From Onchidella celtica (Eukaryota; Mollusca; Gastropoda; Systellommatophora; Onchidiidae): a stretch of DNA of 64,000 bases. The stretch is from the NCBI GenBank assembly GCA_963931925.1, contig OZ007570.1:54531880-54595879 (forward strand), written 5' to 3'. The translations under genes were made by a program, and so were the position numbers. The notes under the pieces were generated by a model that made no database searches, had not been told where the DNA came from, and saw nothing but the letters and a program-made list of their open reading frames with translations. Of the stretch, positions 12,701-21,935 are shown piece by piece; the first letter of the stretch is position 1, and each line of letters begins with the position of its first letter.

Positions 12701-15700
12701 CCTTACAAATGAAAAATACACAAAGTGTCATGGATCTCTGAAAACTGAATGGATTATTTGTCCCTTCTGCTTTCAACGTTTTTGCTTTCTTGTGATTTCT
12801 TCTTCATAATGTGTTTTTTCCCCCTACATTTAAAGTTTCATTAGCAGTGAATGGGAATTTCAAAACAGTAGACCACACAATGTCAAAACTGCACCATCAT
12901 TTTTCTTCATGTCATATCAAAGTTATGGAAAAGTATTTACATTCCTGAAAGGATGAGCTCAGTATATATGCTGACCATGTCCTTTTTCATTTCGAAAGGA
13001 GAAGTAGTTTTTGTGTCCTTCCTCATTGCTTTTCTTCTGAAAGAACACACTGTAGTCTACTTGGTTCTTTAGTTAAATCAGTTATATCAGCAGCATGAGA
13101 AAACAAAAACAAAAAAAATCACACTGTTAATCTGTATGTTCCAGTCTGGCTGCACAGAGAGAGCAGTATCTCCGAGACAAAGTAGAATCCACTGAAACAT
13201 ACAAGAAGGCTCTGGAAGCTCAGGTAAACCTTATTTATTGTTTCAAAGTCGACCATAGTCATACATTCTGGAGTATTCCCTTTTAAACGGAGTGGACGTT
13301 TTTCCAGGCTGTGAAAAGTAAATGTTTAAAAAGCTTATATATTGCCTTTGTTTAAACGAACGTTTCATAATTTAATTTTTTTCAAATAAGTCATGAAATA
13401 TTATGTTGTAACAGCTGAGGTTGTTCTAGCACGTTATAGTAGGGGGGAGTTAGTTGACCTAACTACAACCCTTTAGAAAACGAAACTATTACAGCTGTAA
13501 AATGAATAAACACGAGATCCGACGATAGATTAAATAATACTAAAGTTTAATCACTGTATAGTGAACAATAAATACTAGGAAGACACCAGCGAAACTAAAT
13601 ATCTACGCCACACAAAAGGAAACTTACTTACTCACCCCACCAACCACTCACACAGGTCTATATATATAAACATTCCTACAGAAAGTTCCCGAAATAAACG
13701 TTACCTTTGCCCTCGCACAAACTAACCAATCACGCATCAATACGTCATCAGGTTACATCACTCAAGGCCAAATCTGGCGTAAACATTCGTTTCCACAACG
13801 TTATCGAATATTCGGGAACATACTAATATTTACTGAACGGGTCAAAACACCTGACAACAAGCGGGCGAGGAAAAAACTACTCACTAGGAGAAGAAGGTCA
13901 GGTCACGGAGTACAGTACACTCTGGCGGTCGTCAACAAGAAATGAACACATGCTCACCAGTGTAACAAGAAACGGGGGAGGGCAAGGGATAGCTTGCAGA
14001 TGCTACACAACTCCCCAATTTAAGTTGAATATTTTTCAACTCCAAAACATTATTCAGCGTCTGCAATATCTTGAAATAACAATCTTACAGTACTCCCAAT
14101 CTCACAAAGGTAGTTGCTAATTCTATTACAATTATTAACAATTTCAGTGTCTTCCCGAATGTCATCACAAATACAATACAATGCAGTGTACTTTGTATCA
14201 CTAATACCATAACTAATACAATACCGTCATTGCTTCCCAATAGTAGACAGTAGGCCTACTAGTCAAAATAACACAACGCCACCACTGTGGTGAAACAATG
14301 GTCAATGATATTATTACAAATCATATAAGGTGAAACGATGGCCCATCGTTTACATAATGCTTCGTGCACGAATCATAGCATATAACTTGTTGTACATAAC
14401 ATGGTTATCTCCAAAATGTATAACTCATACGTACAATGGCCAAAATACCAATACATACCGACCACTGGTTAGGGTCTTTCTTCATCATATTAGGTCAAAA
14501 CAAGTTACAACATTGCAACATAACACAAACACTGCTTGCTCGCAGTCCCCATTTGGGTTACATTTTCCAAAAACTACACCAAGTTCCATTGGTAACTAAT
14601 ATGACATAGCATAAAATCAAAATGTGACTAACACATCATGACTCTCTATCAGCCATCAATTCAATATTCAGTCACAGATGAACTACGTCCCCAATTACAG
14701 TACAATACTGCCGTCCTAGCAATTCATCTAGTAGGCAAAAGTATGGGTTACAATGCATTTCACTGATAGTGTACTACTTTAAAATACCCTGCTCAGGAAA
14801 TCGGCACAGACATTTTCTCTGCCTTTTACGTAGTGAATCCTGAATCGATAAGACTGTAAAAATAAACTCCATCGTAATAACTTTGGACTGTCAAACTTGG
14901 CAGAGTTCAAAAACTCTAATGACCGATGGTCAGTTTGGAGCACAAACTCCTTTCCATACAAATACAAAGTAAACTTTTTTACAGCCCAAACAATAGCTAA
15001 ACATTCGCGCTCTGAGACCGAATATTTTGTCTCACGAGGCAATAGCTTACGACTAGCATATGCCACAGGGTACAACTTTCCCTCGTGTTCCTGCATAAGA
15101 CTAGCGCCTAATCCGCGATCTGATGCATCAGTTGCTAAGACAAACTCTTCGGAAAAATCTGGCAAACATAACACGGGTTTGGAGATAATGACATTCTTCA
15201 AAGAGGTGTACGCTTTCTCCTGCGTTTCATCCCACTGAACTACATTGGGCTGACCCTTTCTAAGTAAATCAGACAATGGTGATGCAATCGCTGAAAAGTT
15301 AGGAATAAATTCATGGTAATATCCCACTAATCCTAAGAATGCTTTCACTTCCTTCTTAGTGGTGGGTCTGGGTGCGTCTCGTACCTTACATACATTCTCT
15401 TCTAACAGGCCAATCATACCTTCTCCCACTAAGTGTCCAACAAAGTCTACTTCAGACGTTCCAATCAGACACTTCGATGGTCTTGCAGTTAATCCAGCTT
15501 GGTCCATCCTCTGCAGTAAGTCCTTGAGAGTCTTCACATGCTCGTCGAATGTCTCTGTATGAATCAGCAGGTCGTCCAAATATGCTGTCACATTGTTCAT
15601 TCCACGGATCAATGGCTTTACGATCCTGTTCAGCGTGGCTCCTGAGTTCATCATCCCAAAAGGCATCCGAATGAATTCATAGTGTTCGCCCATGGTGACG

Positions 15701-18700
15701 AACGCCGTCTTGGGAATGTCTTGCTCTCGAACTTTCACCTGCCAGTATCCCTTGCTCAGGTCAATCCGAGAGAATAATTTTCCTCTCGAGAGACTCTGAA
15801 ACACTTCTGATGGCGCTGCTGTCGGATGAGGGTCGAATACTGTGATCTTGTTTAACCTCCTGTAGTCGATGCAGACTCGGTTGGATCCGTCCTTCTTCTT
15901 GACGACAACAACAGGTGAAGCATAAGCTGATGAGCTCCTTCGAATGATGCCCAGCCGTCCCATGGTGCTAAGCTCCTCCTTCAATGAGTCGCGCATAGCG
16001 TAGGGCACCGGGTATGGTCGTTGACGAACTGGTACTTCTGTCGTCAGGTCGATGCGATGTTCACCCAACTGGCAGCATCCAGGGAGATTGGTGAAGACGT
16101 GCTGGTAATTCTTCACCACATTGCAGAGTTCTTGATGTTGTTCCGATGTCAGTTGCGTTCCATACTGGACATCTCTGTAGCCTTCATTCTGGTCCCAGCT
16201 TCCTAGGTCGGCAAGGTCCTCCGTCGTTCCACCGTTGTCGCCTTCCAGGTCGCAGTCCTCGATGATTGTCATGCCAGCTGACTCCACGGATTGACTCTTG
16301 TCCATCATGTCGTCCTCTGCCAGTACAGTCTCAGCACTATCACCGCCGCCGTCCCTCATGGCGTTGACATGTCCAGGCGTGATATCTCTCCTACTGTTGT
16401 CCATCCCACACATCTCGGTCACAATAGGTCTCGGTTCCATTGCCACTGCTGCTGCCTTTGACGTCCTTGGAATGTATCTCTTGAGGAGGTTGGCGTGCAA
16501 GGTCTTTTCTTTTGCACCCATCTTGACTCTATAGTCGTTAACACCGACAACTGAGACTACCTTATATGGTCCCTTCCATTGGACTAGGAGCTTGTTAGTG
16601 TTCGTCGGCAGTAGCACCAACACTTCATCTCCGGGGCGGAACTTCCTCTCTCGCGCCTTCCGGTCGTAGTAGGTCTTCTGTCTACCTTGAGCCTTGGAGA
16701 GTTCTTCCGTCGCTAACTTCCATGTGTCCTCCAGCCTCTCACGTAGTTCCATGACGTACTGGTAACTGGTCTTCGTTTCCGGCTCCTCTACGTCCTTGGT
16801 CCATAGTTGTCGTAAAATGTGCATTGGTCCTCTCACAGTTCTCCCATACAGCAACTCGAATGGGGCAAACTTGGTCGACTCTTGGGGAACTTCACGATAT
16901 GCGAAGAGCAGCGGGTTGATGTATCTGTGCCACTGCTTGGGTTGCTCTGCGCACAGTCGTCTCAATGTTTTCTTCAGTGTGCTGTTGAATCGCTCCACCA
17001 ACCTGTTGCACATAGGGTGGTAGACTGTAGTGGTCGACTGTCGAATTCCCAGTAGTCTATTCGTTTCCTTCATGACATCTGACATAAACTGGGTCCCTTG
17101 GTCGGACAAGATCTCTTCGGGCACACCCAAACGGCTGTAGATGTTCACTAAGGCTTCTGCTACCGTTTCTGCGTCGATCTTCTTCAAGGGTGTGGCTTCG
17201 GGGTAACGAGTAGCGTAGTCTATATACACCAGGATATACCGATGTCCACCTTCACTTGGGGGGTCGATAGGTCCTACTAAGTCCACGGCCACTCGCCTAA
17301 ATGGTACGTCCACTACTGGCATACTCTGCAGGTGCACCTTTGGGGTCGCTCCTTTGTTCACTGTCCTCTGGCATATGTCGCATGAGCGGCAGTATCTCGC
17401 GACGTCACCTTCAATTCCAGGCCAATAAAAATTGCTCATAACTCTGTCTTTGGTTTTCTTCACGCCGAGGTGTCCTCCGACGATCGAGTCGTGGGCTACA
17501 CTCAGTACATACTCCCTCAGTTTCTCGGGTAGTACCACTTGCCTTATAACCGTCGCCTGTCTCAGGTCCTTGTAGATCCGGTACAGTACTCCTCCATGTT
17601 TCTCAAAATGAACAGATTTATTGCCTCTATTAGTTGGGATCTTCTTCTGCTCTAACTTCCTAATGACTTCGTCTTCTTCTTGGAGTCGGATAAGTTCCTC
17701 TCTATCCACTCCCGCGTGCCTTTCTGCCCTCGGCACCTTCAGCGACGTAGACTGGTCCTTCCTCTTCTCCTGGGCCCTCGTGGTCACCGCTCCTACCATC
17801 ACCTCAGTATCAGGGTCGTACGGATCCTTCGCTCCGTCCACGTTCCCGACTACTAGGTCGCAGATGGTCTCCGGGAGACACAGCGCCGTCACTTTGCCCG
17901 TCAGGTAAGGCGTCTTCACGTCGATAACGGCTTCCTCCGCCGCTAGCAAGGAGTTATCGATCCTCGCGATAAGTTTCTTCCCACCGGTGAGCTGTCCGTC
18001 GTCCACCAGTGATCGCCGCACCACTACACCTTCACAGCCGGTATCTCTTAGGACATCTACCGCTCGATTTCCAATCAAGCCCTTCATCACTGGTAACTTC
18101 AGTTTCTCCACGGTCCTTCCGTCACTGCATCCTCCGCACGTAACAGGCACCGCTAACTGTAGCTTCCCGTCCTTCATTACCGCTTGAACGTTGATGCTGG
18201 TGTCAGCCGTCGTCACATCTTGTCTTGACGACTCGTCCGCCGCTATAACTACGGCCGCCGCCGCCTTGTTCGGCTTGCCTCGTCCCATATCCTTCTGGGC
18301 TGGACACATCCTCCGAACGTGGCCTGGCTTTCCACAAAGGTAACATCTGAACTCACCTTTGTGTTTTGTCCTTGCACGACACTCCCTCGCCTTGTGCCCC
18401 GGCTCCTGGCACCTATAACAGACCTGTAGACTTCTGTCTCCGTTGGGTCTCCGTCGCACTGGCCGGCTTTGTTGTCTGGCGCTCCCTCTGAGTGTCCGGT
18501 TCCTCGCTACCAGGAACGCCTCCGCTGAGTCTGCGATGTCCTGTAGCGTCTTTGGTTTCCTCTCCCTCACATGGGTTGCAAGGTCTGGTGGGCAGGCATC
18601 CATGAATTGCTCTCTGACGAACAGATCTCTCACTCCTTCGTAGGTCTCCTCCGTCTTCGACAGCTTTATCCACCTCTCTAGATAGGTCTTGATCCTGGTC

Positions 18701-20922
18701 AAAAACATTCCAACATCTTCTCCATCTTCAGGCTTACCTTGTCTGAACATGAGTCTGTATCCGTCCTCTGACAGGTTGTACCTCTTCTGCAACGCTTCCT
18801 TGACCTTGTCGTAGTCCTTGGCTTCGTCGATCGGTAGTCTGCAGAAGCACTCCAAAGCTCTCCCGGTCAGCAGGGCAGACAGTGATGTCGTCCAGGTGGA
18901 TCTGGGCCATTCAGCTGTCTCGGCAAACCTCTCAAACTGCAGCAACCAGCTATCCAGATCGTCCTTCTTGTCCTGAAATGCAGGTAGCTTGGGTCTCTTG
19001 GAACTGGCGTGGTCGTCGGTCTTCTGCGCTGAGTCGTTGCCTCCACGTTGCTGGCGGATCTTCTCCATCTCCAACTCGTGGTTCATCTCCTTCTCCCGAG
19101 CCTGTCGTTCAGCCTCCTTCTCCCGAGCCTGTCGTTCAGCCTCCTTCTCCTGTCGTTGAGCCTCCTTCTCCCGAGCCTGTCGTTCAGCCTCCTTCTCCTG
19201 TCGTTGAGCCTCCAGCTGTCTTTCTCTTTCTAGGCCTTCACGGAGGTAGTCCCGTCTCTCCTGCCCAGTGAGCTCCATAGCGTCCGCTTCCTGGCTAAGC
19301 CTTCCAATAACCTCCGACATGTTGTAGATAGCTTGTCGATGATATTCTACAATAAACTATGTAAATAAATCTAGTAATTTTGATCTGGTCCGCTCGAATA
19401 TGGTCGGATCCCGGACGAGCCCCCAATATGTAACAGCTGAGGTTGTTCTAGCACGTTATAGTAGGGGGGAGTTAGTTGATCTAACTACAACCCTGTAGAA
19501 AACGAAACTATTACAGCTGTAAAATGAATAAACACGAGATCCGACGATAGATTAAATAATACTAAAGTTTAATCACTGTATAGTGAACAATAAATACTAG
19601 GAAGACACCAGCGAAACTAAATATCTACGCCACACAAAAGGAAACTCACTTACTCACCCCACCAACCACTCACACAGGTCTATATATATAAACATTCCTA
19701 CAGAAAGTTCCCGAAATAAACGTTACCTTTGCCCTCGCACAAACTAACCAATCACGCATCAATACGTCATCAGGTTACATCACTCAAGGCCAAATCTGGC
19801 GTAAACATTCGTTTCCACAACGTTATCGAATATTCGGGAACATACTAATATTTACTGAACGGGTCAAAACACCTGACAACAAGCGGGCGAGGAAAAAACT
19901 ACTCACTAGGAGAAGAAGGTCAGGTCACGGAGTACAGTACACTCTGGCGGTCGTCAACAAGAAATGAACACATGCTCACCAGTGTAACAAGAAACGGGGG
20001 AGGGCAAGGGATAGCTTGCAGATGCTACATATGTTGTATACGATGTTTTAATACATGTTAATAATTTTAAGTTAAGCACATGCCAACAAATATTGGTGGT
20101 AAACAGCAATAACTTTTATCAACTTGCATTGTACAGTTGAGGTTCAAACCAGTGCCAATGCCTGAAAGGGAACCAGACAATGAAGTGTTTGGTAAGAATG
20201 ACATGAACAATGAAAAAATGGCTGAACGGCGTCGTCGAGCATACAACTTATTCCAGGAGCAACAGGCATTAGTGGAGCACCGTAAACGTGATGCCATTCT
20301 TGCTAGATTGGCTGAGCAGCAACAGGAAGAGGAAGTACTGCATAGAGCCAAAGACGAGTGAGTTTTACTGTCCCCTTCTTTTTGAAGTAGTTGCTTTGCA
20401 TTTTGTATTACATCTACTGTCACCTTATTTGACTCTTAGATGACATAACTTGATTCTGGCCTTATTCTAGTTTTTGTTTTGTTTTGTTTTCTTTTGAGAT
20501 TTCTCTTCTCTGTTTTTGTCCATTGATTAAATTTTCCGTTTTTGTCTCTTCAATTAGTTGCATTATGTCTTACTGTGAAAGTTTTGTATTTTGTGTGTGT
20601 TTGTTACATGGCCATTACCAATGCTTTGCCTCATTCATGTTTTTTTTTTTTTTTCAGCCTAAAAGATGAGAGAACCTTCAAACATATGGTTAGATTTGAC
20701 TCTCGTAGACGTCTGGAAAATGACTGGCAAAAGATGGCAGAGGTAAAGAGAGCAAGAGAACTAGAAGATCGTCTTCATGCATTAAGTCCTGGTATCCTTC
20801 TGCATGAGCAATGTGACAAGTACAACCGCTGCCGCCAGTGTAAGCGACGTGTACACAACTGTGGTGAAACCAACATTTGGAGTGAATCTAGATACATACC
20901 AGGTTCACGGATTATGGTGTAA
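730..20922 (+). CDS. CCDC81: CCDC81 homologue, HU-domain coiled-coil protein, 14 exons
   Basis: Centrosome- and cilium-associated protein. Coding exons are 730-811, 1955-2016, 2578-2734, 3061-3317, 4085-4164, 4785-5107, 8802-8973, 9657-9942, 10937-11044, 11721-11804, 12383-12468, 13145-13223, 20137-20357 and 20658-20922. All junctions are GT-AG with matching phases, giving about 753 aa (human about 652). Residues 28-105 (GVQIPNLGTFSISQKKLEVG) and 101-190 form the tandem HU-like domains of this family. A CYLC pair lies at 427-430 (GQELCYLCHQRA). A charged coiled coil spans about 430-710. The C-terminus carries four cysteines (718, 724, 727, 734) and ends PGSRIMV, as in vertebrate CCDC81. ATG 730 follows an in-frame TAA at 724-726. 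Residues 190-378 are poorly conserved and partly acidic. Most introns hold nothing recognisable; introns 4, 6 and 12 carry the repeats listed separately, and intron 12 holds the LTR element in antisense. Confidence 0.95.
3706..3769. repeat. 32-bp tandem duplication in CCDC81 intron 4
   Basis: A 32-bp unit beginning TCTCATTCATATCTGG occurs twice in perfect tandem, followed by a few bases of a third start. It is intronic and looks like a recent replication-slippage duplication. Confidence 0.85.
5970..7130 (-). mobile_element. Possible LTR-like remnant in CCDC81 intron 6
   Basis: A block of about 1.1 kb is rich in CA-type words and clearly differs in composition from the AT-rich intron around it. 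It begins TGTAATAG, close to the TGTAACAG start of the gypsy LTR in intron 12, and has a minus-strand AATAAA near 6050. No coding sequence is present. I could not find a convincing right end or target duplication, so a solo LTR is only a guess; an unclassified repeat fits equally well. Confidence 0.3.
7211..7255. repeat. (TG)n(GGT)n(G)n simple repeat
   Basis: A compound simple repeat: a short TG run, about nine GGT units and an 11-base G run, in CCDC81 intron 6. Open frames across it (poly-Gly or poly-Thr) are artefacts of the repeat. Confidence 0.95.
13407..14007 (-). repeat. LTR, left copy (3' LTR of the element)
   Basis: A 601-bp TG...CA terminal repeat, nearly identical to 19429-20029. 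In element orientation it is the 3' LTR. A TATA-like run is seen near 13659-13670. TATGT lies immediately outside. Confidence 0.97.
14008..14778 (-). other. 3' untranslated interior of the gypsy element
   Basis: About 770 bp between the Gag-Pol stop and the 3' LTR. I see no domain or credible envelope frame. A short purine-rich stretch on the minus strand abuts the LTR (plus-strand 14008-14017) and could be the polypurine tract. Confidence 0.6.
14779..19320 (-). CDS. Gag-Pol polyprotein of Gmr1-like gypsy element
   Basis: A single open frame of 1,513 codons that makes the capsid and replication enzymes. Residues 28-90 are a highly charged region of ERQAREKEA-type repeats, a likely coiled coil. 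Residues 107-275 are Gag. Two CCHC zinc knuckles lie at 301-314 and 326-339. The aspartic protease motif (DTG) is at 426-428. The integrase has its HHCC finger at 610-650, catalytic D680, D740 and E776 (DD35E), and a GPY/F module near 913-935. Reverse transcriptase follows, with YLDD at 1247-1250, then RNase H from about 1390 (D1398, E1438, D1464) to the end. Placing integrase before reverse transcriptase is the Gmr1 hallmark. Gag and Pol are in one frame here, so no frameshift signal is needed. Codon use is more GC-rich than the surrounding intron. Confidence 0.97.
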   Translation of the reverse strand: MSEVIGRLSQEADAMELTGQERRDYLREGLERERQLEAQRQEKEAERQAREKEAQRQEKEAERQAREKEAERQAREKEMNHELEMEKIRQQRGGNDSAQKTDDHASSKRPKLPAFQDKKDDLDSWLLQFERFAETAEWPRSTWTTSLSALLTGRALECFCRLPIDEAKDYDKVKEALQKRYNLSEDGYRLMFRQGKPEDGEDVGMFLTRIKTYLERWIKLSKTEETYEGVRDLFVREQFMDACPPDLATHVRERKPKTLQDIADSAEAFLVARNRTLRGSARQQSRPVRRRPNGDRSLQVCYRCQEPGHKARECRARTKHKGEFRCYLCGKPGHVRRMCPAQKDMGRGKPNKAAAAVVIAADESSRQDVTTADTSINVQAVMKDGKLQLAVPVTCGGCSDGRTVEKLKLPVMKGLIGNRAVDVLRDTGCEGVVVRRSLVDDGQLTGGKKLIARIDNSLLAAEEAVIDVKTPYLTGKVTALCLPETICDLVVGNVDGAKDPYDPDTEVMVGAVTTRAQEKRKDQSTSLKVPRAERHAGVDREELIRLQEEDEVIRKLEQKKIPTNRGNKSVHFEKHGGVLYRIYKDLRQATVIRQVVLPEKLREYVLSVAHDSIVGGHLGVKKTKDRVMSNFYWPGIEGDVARYCRSCDICQRTVNKGATPKVHLQSMPVVDVPFRRVAVDLVGPIDPPSEGGHRYILVYIDYATRYPEATPLKKIDAETVAEALVNIYSRLGVPEEILSDQGTQFMSDVMKETNRLLGIRQSTTTVYHPMCNRLVERFNSTLKKTLRRLCAEQPKQWHRYINPLLFAYREVPQESTKFAPFELLYGRTVRGPMHILRQLWTKDVEEPETKTSYQYVMELRERLEDTWKLATEELSKAQGRQKTYYDRKARERKFRPGDEVLVLLPTNTNKLLVQWKGPYKVVSVVGVNDYRVKMGAKEKTLHANLLKRYIPRTSKAAAVAMEPRPIVTEMCGMDNSRRDITPGHVNAMRDGGGDSAETVLAEDDMMDKSQSVESAGMTIIEDCDLEGDNGGTTEDLADLGSWDQNEGYRDVQYGTQLTSEQHQELCNVVKNYQHVFTNLPGCCQLGEHRIDLTTEVPVRQRPYPVPYAMRDSLKEELSTMGRLGIIRRSSSAYASPVVVVKKKDGSNRVCIDYRRLNKITVFDPHPTAAPSEVFQSLSRGKLFSRIDLSKGYWQVKVREQDIPKTAFVTMGEHYEFIRMPFGMMNSGATLNRIVKPLIRGMNNVTAYLDDLLIHTETFDEHVKTLKDLLQRMDQAGLTARPSKCLIGTSEVDFVGHLVGEGMIGLLEENVCKVRDAPRPTTKKEVKAFLGLVGYYHEFIPNFSAIASPLSDLLRKGQPNVVQWDETQEKAYTSLKNVIISKPVLCLPDFSEEFVLATDASDRGLGASLMQEHEGKLYPVAYASRKLLPRETKYSVSERECLAIVWAVKKFTLYLYGKEFVLQTDHRSLEFLNSAKFDSPKLLRWSLFLQSYRFRIHYVKGRENVCADFLSRVF
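19408..19425 (-). other. Primer binding site, tRNA-Pro type
   Basis: On the minus strand, three bases after the 5' LTR, is the 18-mer TGGGGGCTCGTCCGGGAT. It is complementary to the 3' end of animal tRNA-Pro including CCA, and is the same primer site used by murine leukaemia viruses. It fixes the orientation of the element. Confidence 0.9.
19429..20029 (-). repeat. LTR, right copy (5' LTR of the element)
   Basis: A 601-bp partner of the left LTR and the 5' LTR in element orientation. It would carry the promoter; a TATATATA run lies near 19681-19692. TATGT follows at 20030-20034. Transcription from it would run antisense to CCDC81. Confidence 0.97.
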
Positions 20923-21906
20923 TAAGCCAAGACTGTAAAGTTAAAAGTTGAAAAGCGAAAACATCCTATTGTGCAAAAGCAGTTTGTATTTTTTTTTTTT
21001 ATCTGATTAGATTACTGAAATATGAGAATGTTTTGTCTAAACAGTGCAGCCCATCATCTGGCTTTGCAGGCATTGTATACAAATGAAAAACAGCACTATT
21101 CATTACAAAATAACTGAAATCCTCAACTTACAACATGGTATAAATACTTTCGATAAAGTACTTTGAAAGATTGTGATGAACACCAAATATATGCGTCAAA
21201 TTTTAGCGAACTGGTTACTGTGAAACCTATAATGGTTTACTTGAAATCATGTTTTTTTAATGTAAGGTGTACTGTTGATATATAAATAATAACCCCCATC
21301 TGCTATGCAGAAAGTAAAATCAGCTTATGCATTTTTTTGACTGCAGAGTCCACCACTCAATTATTAAAATAAGATAAATAAGATATTATTGTAAAGTTCA
21401 GGAACTTTTCAAAACTGTCAGTCTCAAGTAAGACGAAAGATAATGCAGTGCAGTGTTTTAAATGGACTAAATAGATTTCAGCTGAAAATCTTCACAGTTT
21501 GTTCAATGAAGATGAAATATGTGGTTTTTGTTGTTGTTTTCTTTTCTGAGAGAAATTGTAAATGTTTGTGCCCTTTCACACAAATAGAAGTCTGTGTCTG
21601 CATTTCTTATTTTAAGTATTTATTTTATTTAAGAATAAATGTCTGTATCTCTCATAGTACTGCTATTTGCACAAGCATTAACTAGGAAACTATTGTTCCA
21701 TACAGATATTTTTCCTCCAGCAGCACATTATGTTTTGAGTGCTATTTAAATATCAATCTTTGGTGTTTTACAGAAATATTTGACACCTCATGGATAATTT
21801 TGTTTGCATCATTAAATATGTTACTAAAAAAAAAAAAGGATTAAGTTCACAGTTGGCATCTGTTTTACATTTTGTCATTAAGTTGTCATACACTGTGAAA
21901 ATTATG

Positions 21907-21935
21907 AATAAATTTTCACAAAAAAGTGAAATAAA
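21907..21935 (+). terminator. Candidate CCDC81 poly(A) signals
   Basis: Two AATAAA hexamers (21907-21912 and 21930-21935) lie about 1 kb after the CCDC81 stop codon in AT-rich sequence. They are the first closely paired signals downstream. Later AATAAA motifs at 22515 and 24494 could serve longer isoforms. Confidence 0.4.

Larger units (their letters stand above)
13407..20029 (-). mobile_element. Ty3/gypsy LTR retrotransposon, Gmr1-like, looks whole
   Basis: A 6,623-bp element inserted in antisense in CCDC81 intron 12. It has two 601-bp LTRs that begin TGTAACAG and end GATGCTACA, a 5-bp target duplication TATGT (13402-13406 and 20030-20034), a tRNA-Pro-type primer binding site and one long Gag-Pol frame. 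By eye the LTRs differ at only about three sites in 601, so the insertion is young. The pol order is protease, integrase, reverse transcriptase, RNase H, which is the Gmr1-type order and not the usual gypsy order. No envelope-like frame is present. Because host splicing must remove it, it probably has little effect on the protein. Confidence 0.97.

Noticed and set aside
14008-14778. Possible envelope gene in the 3' interior of the LTR element
   Set aside because: No credible frame on the element strand; the plus-strand 89-codon frame matches nothing.
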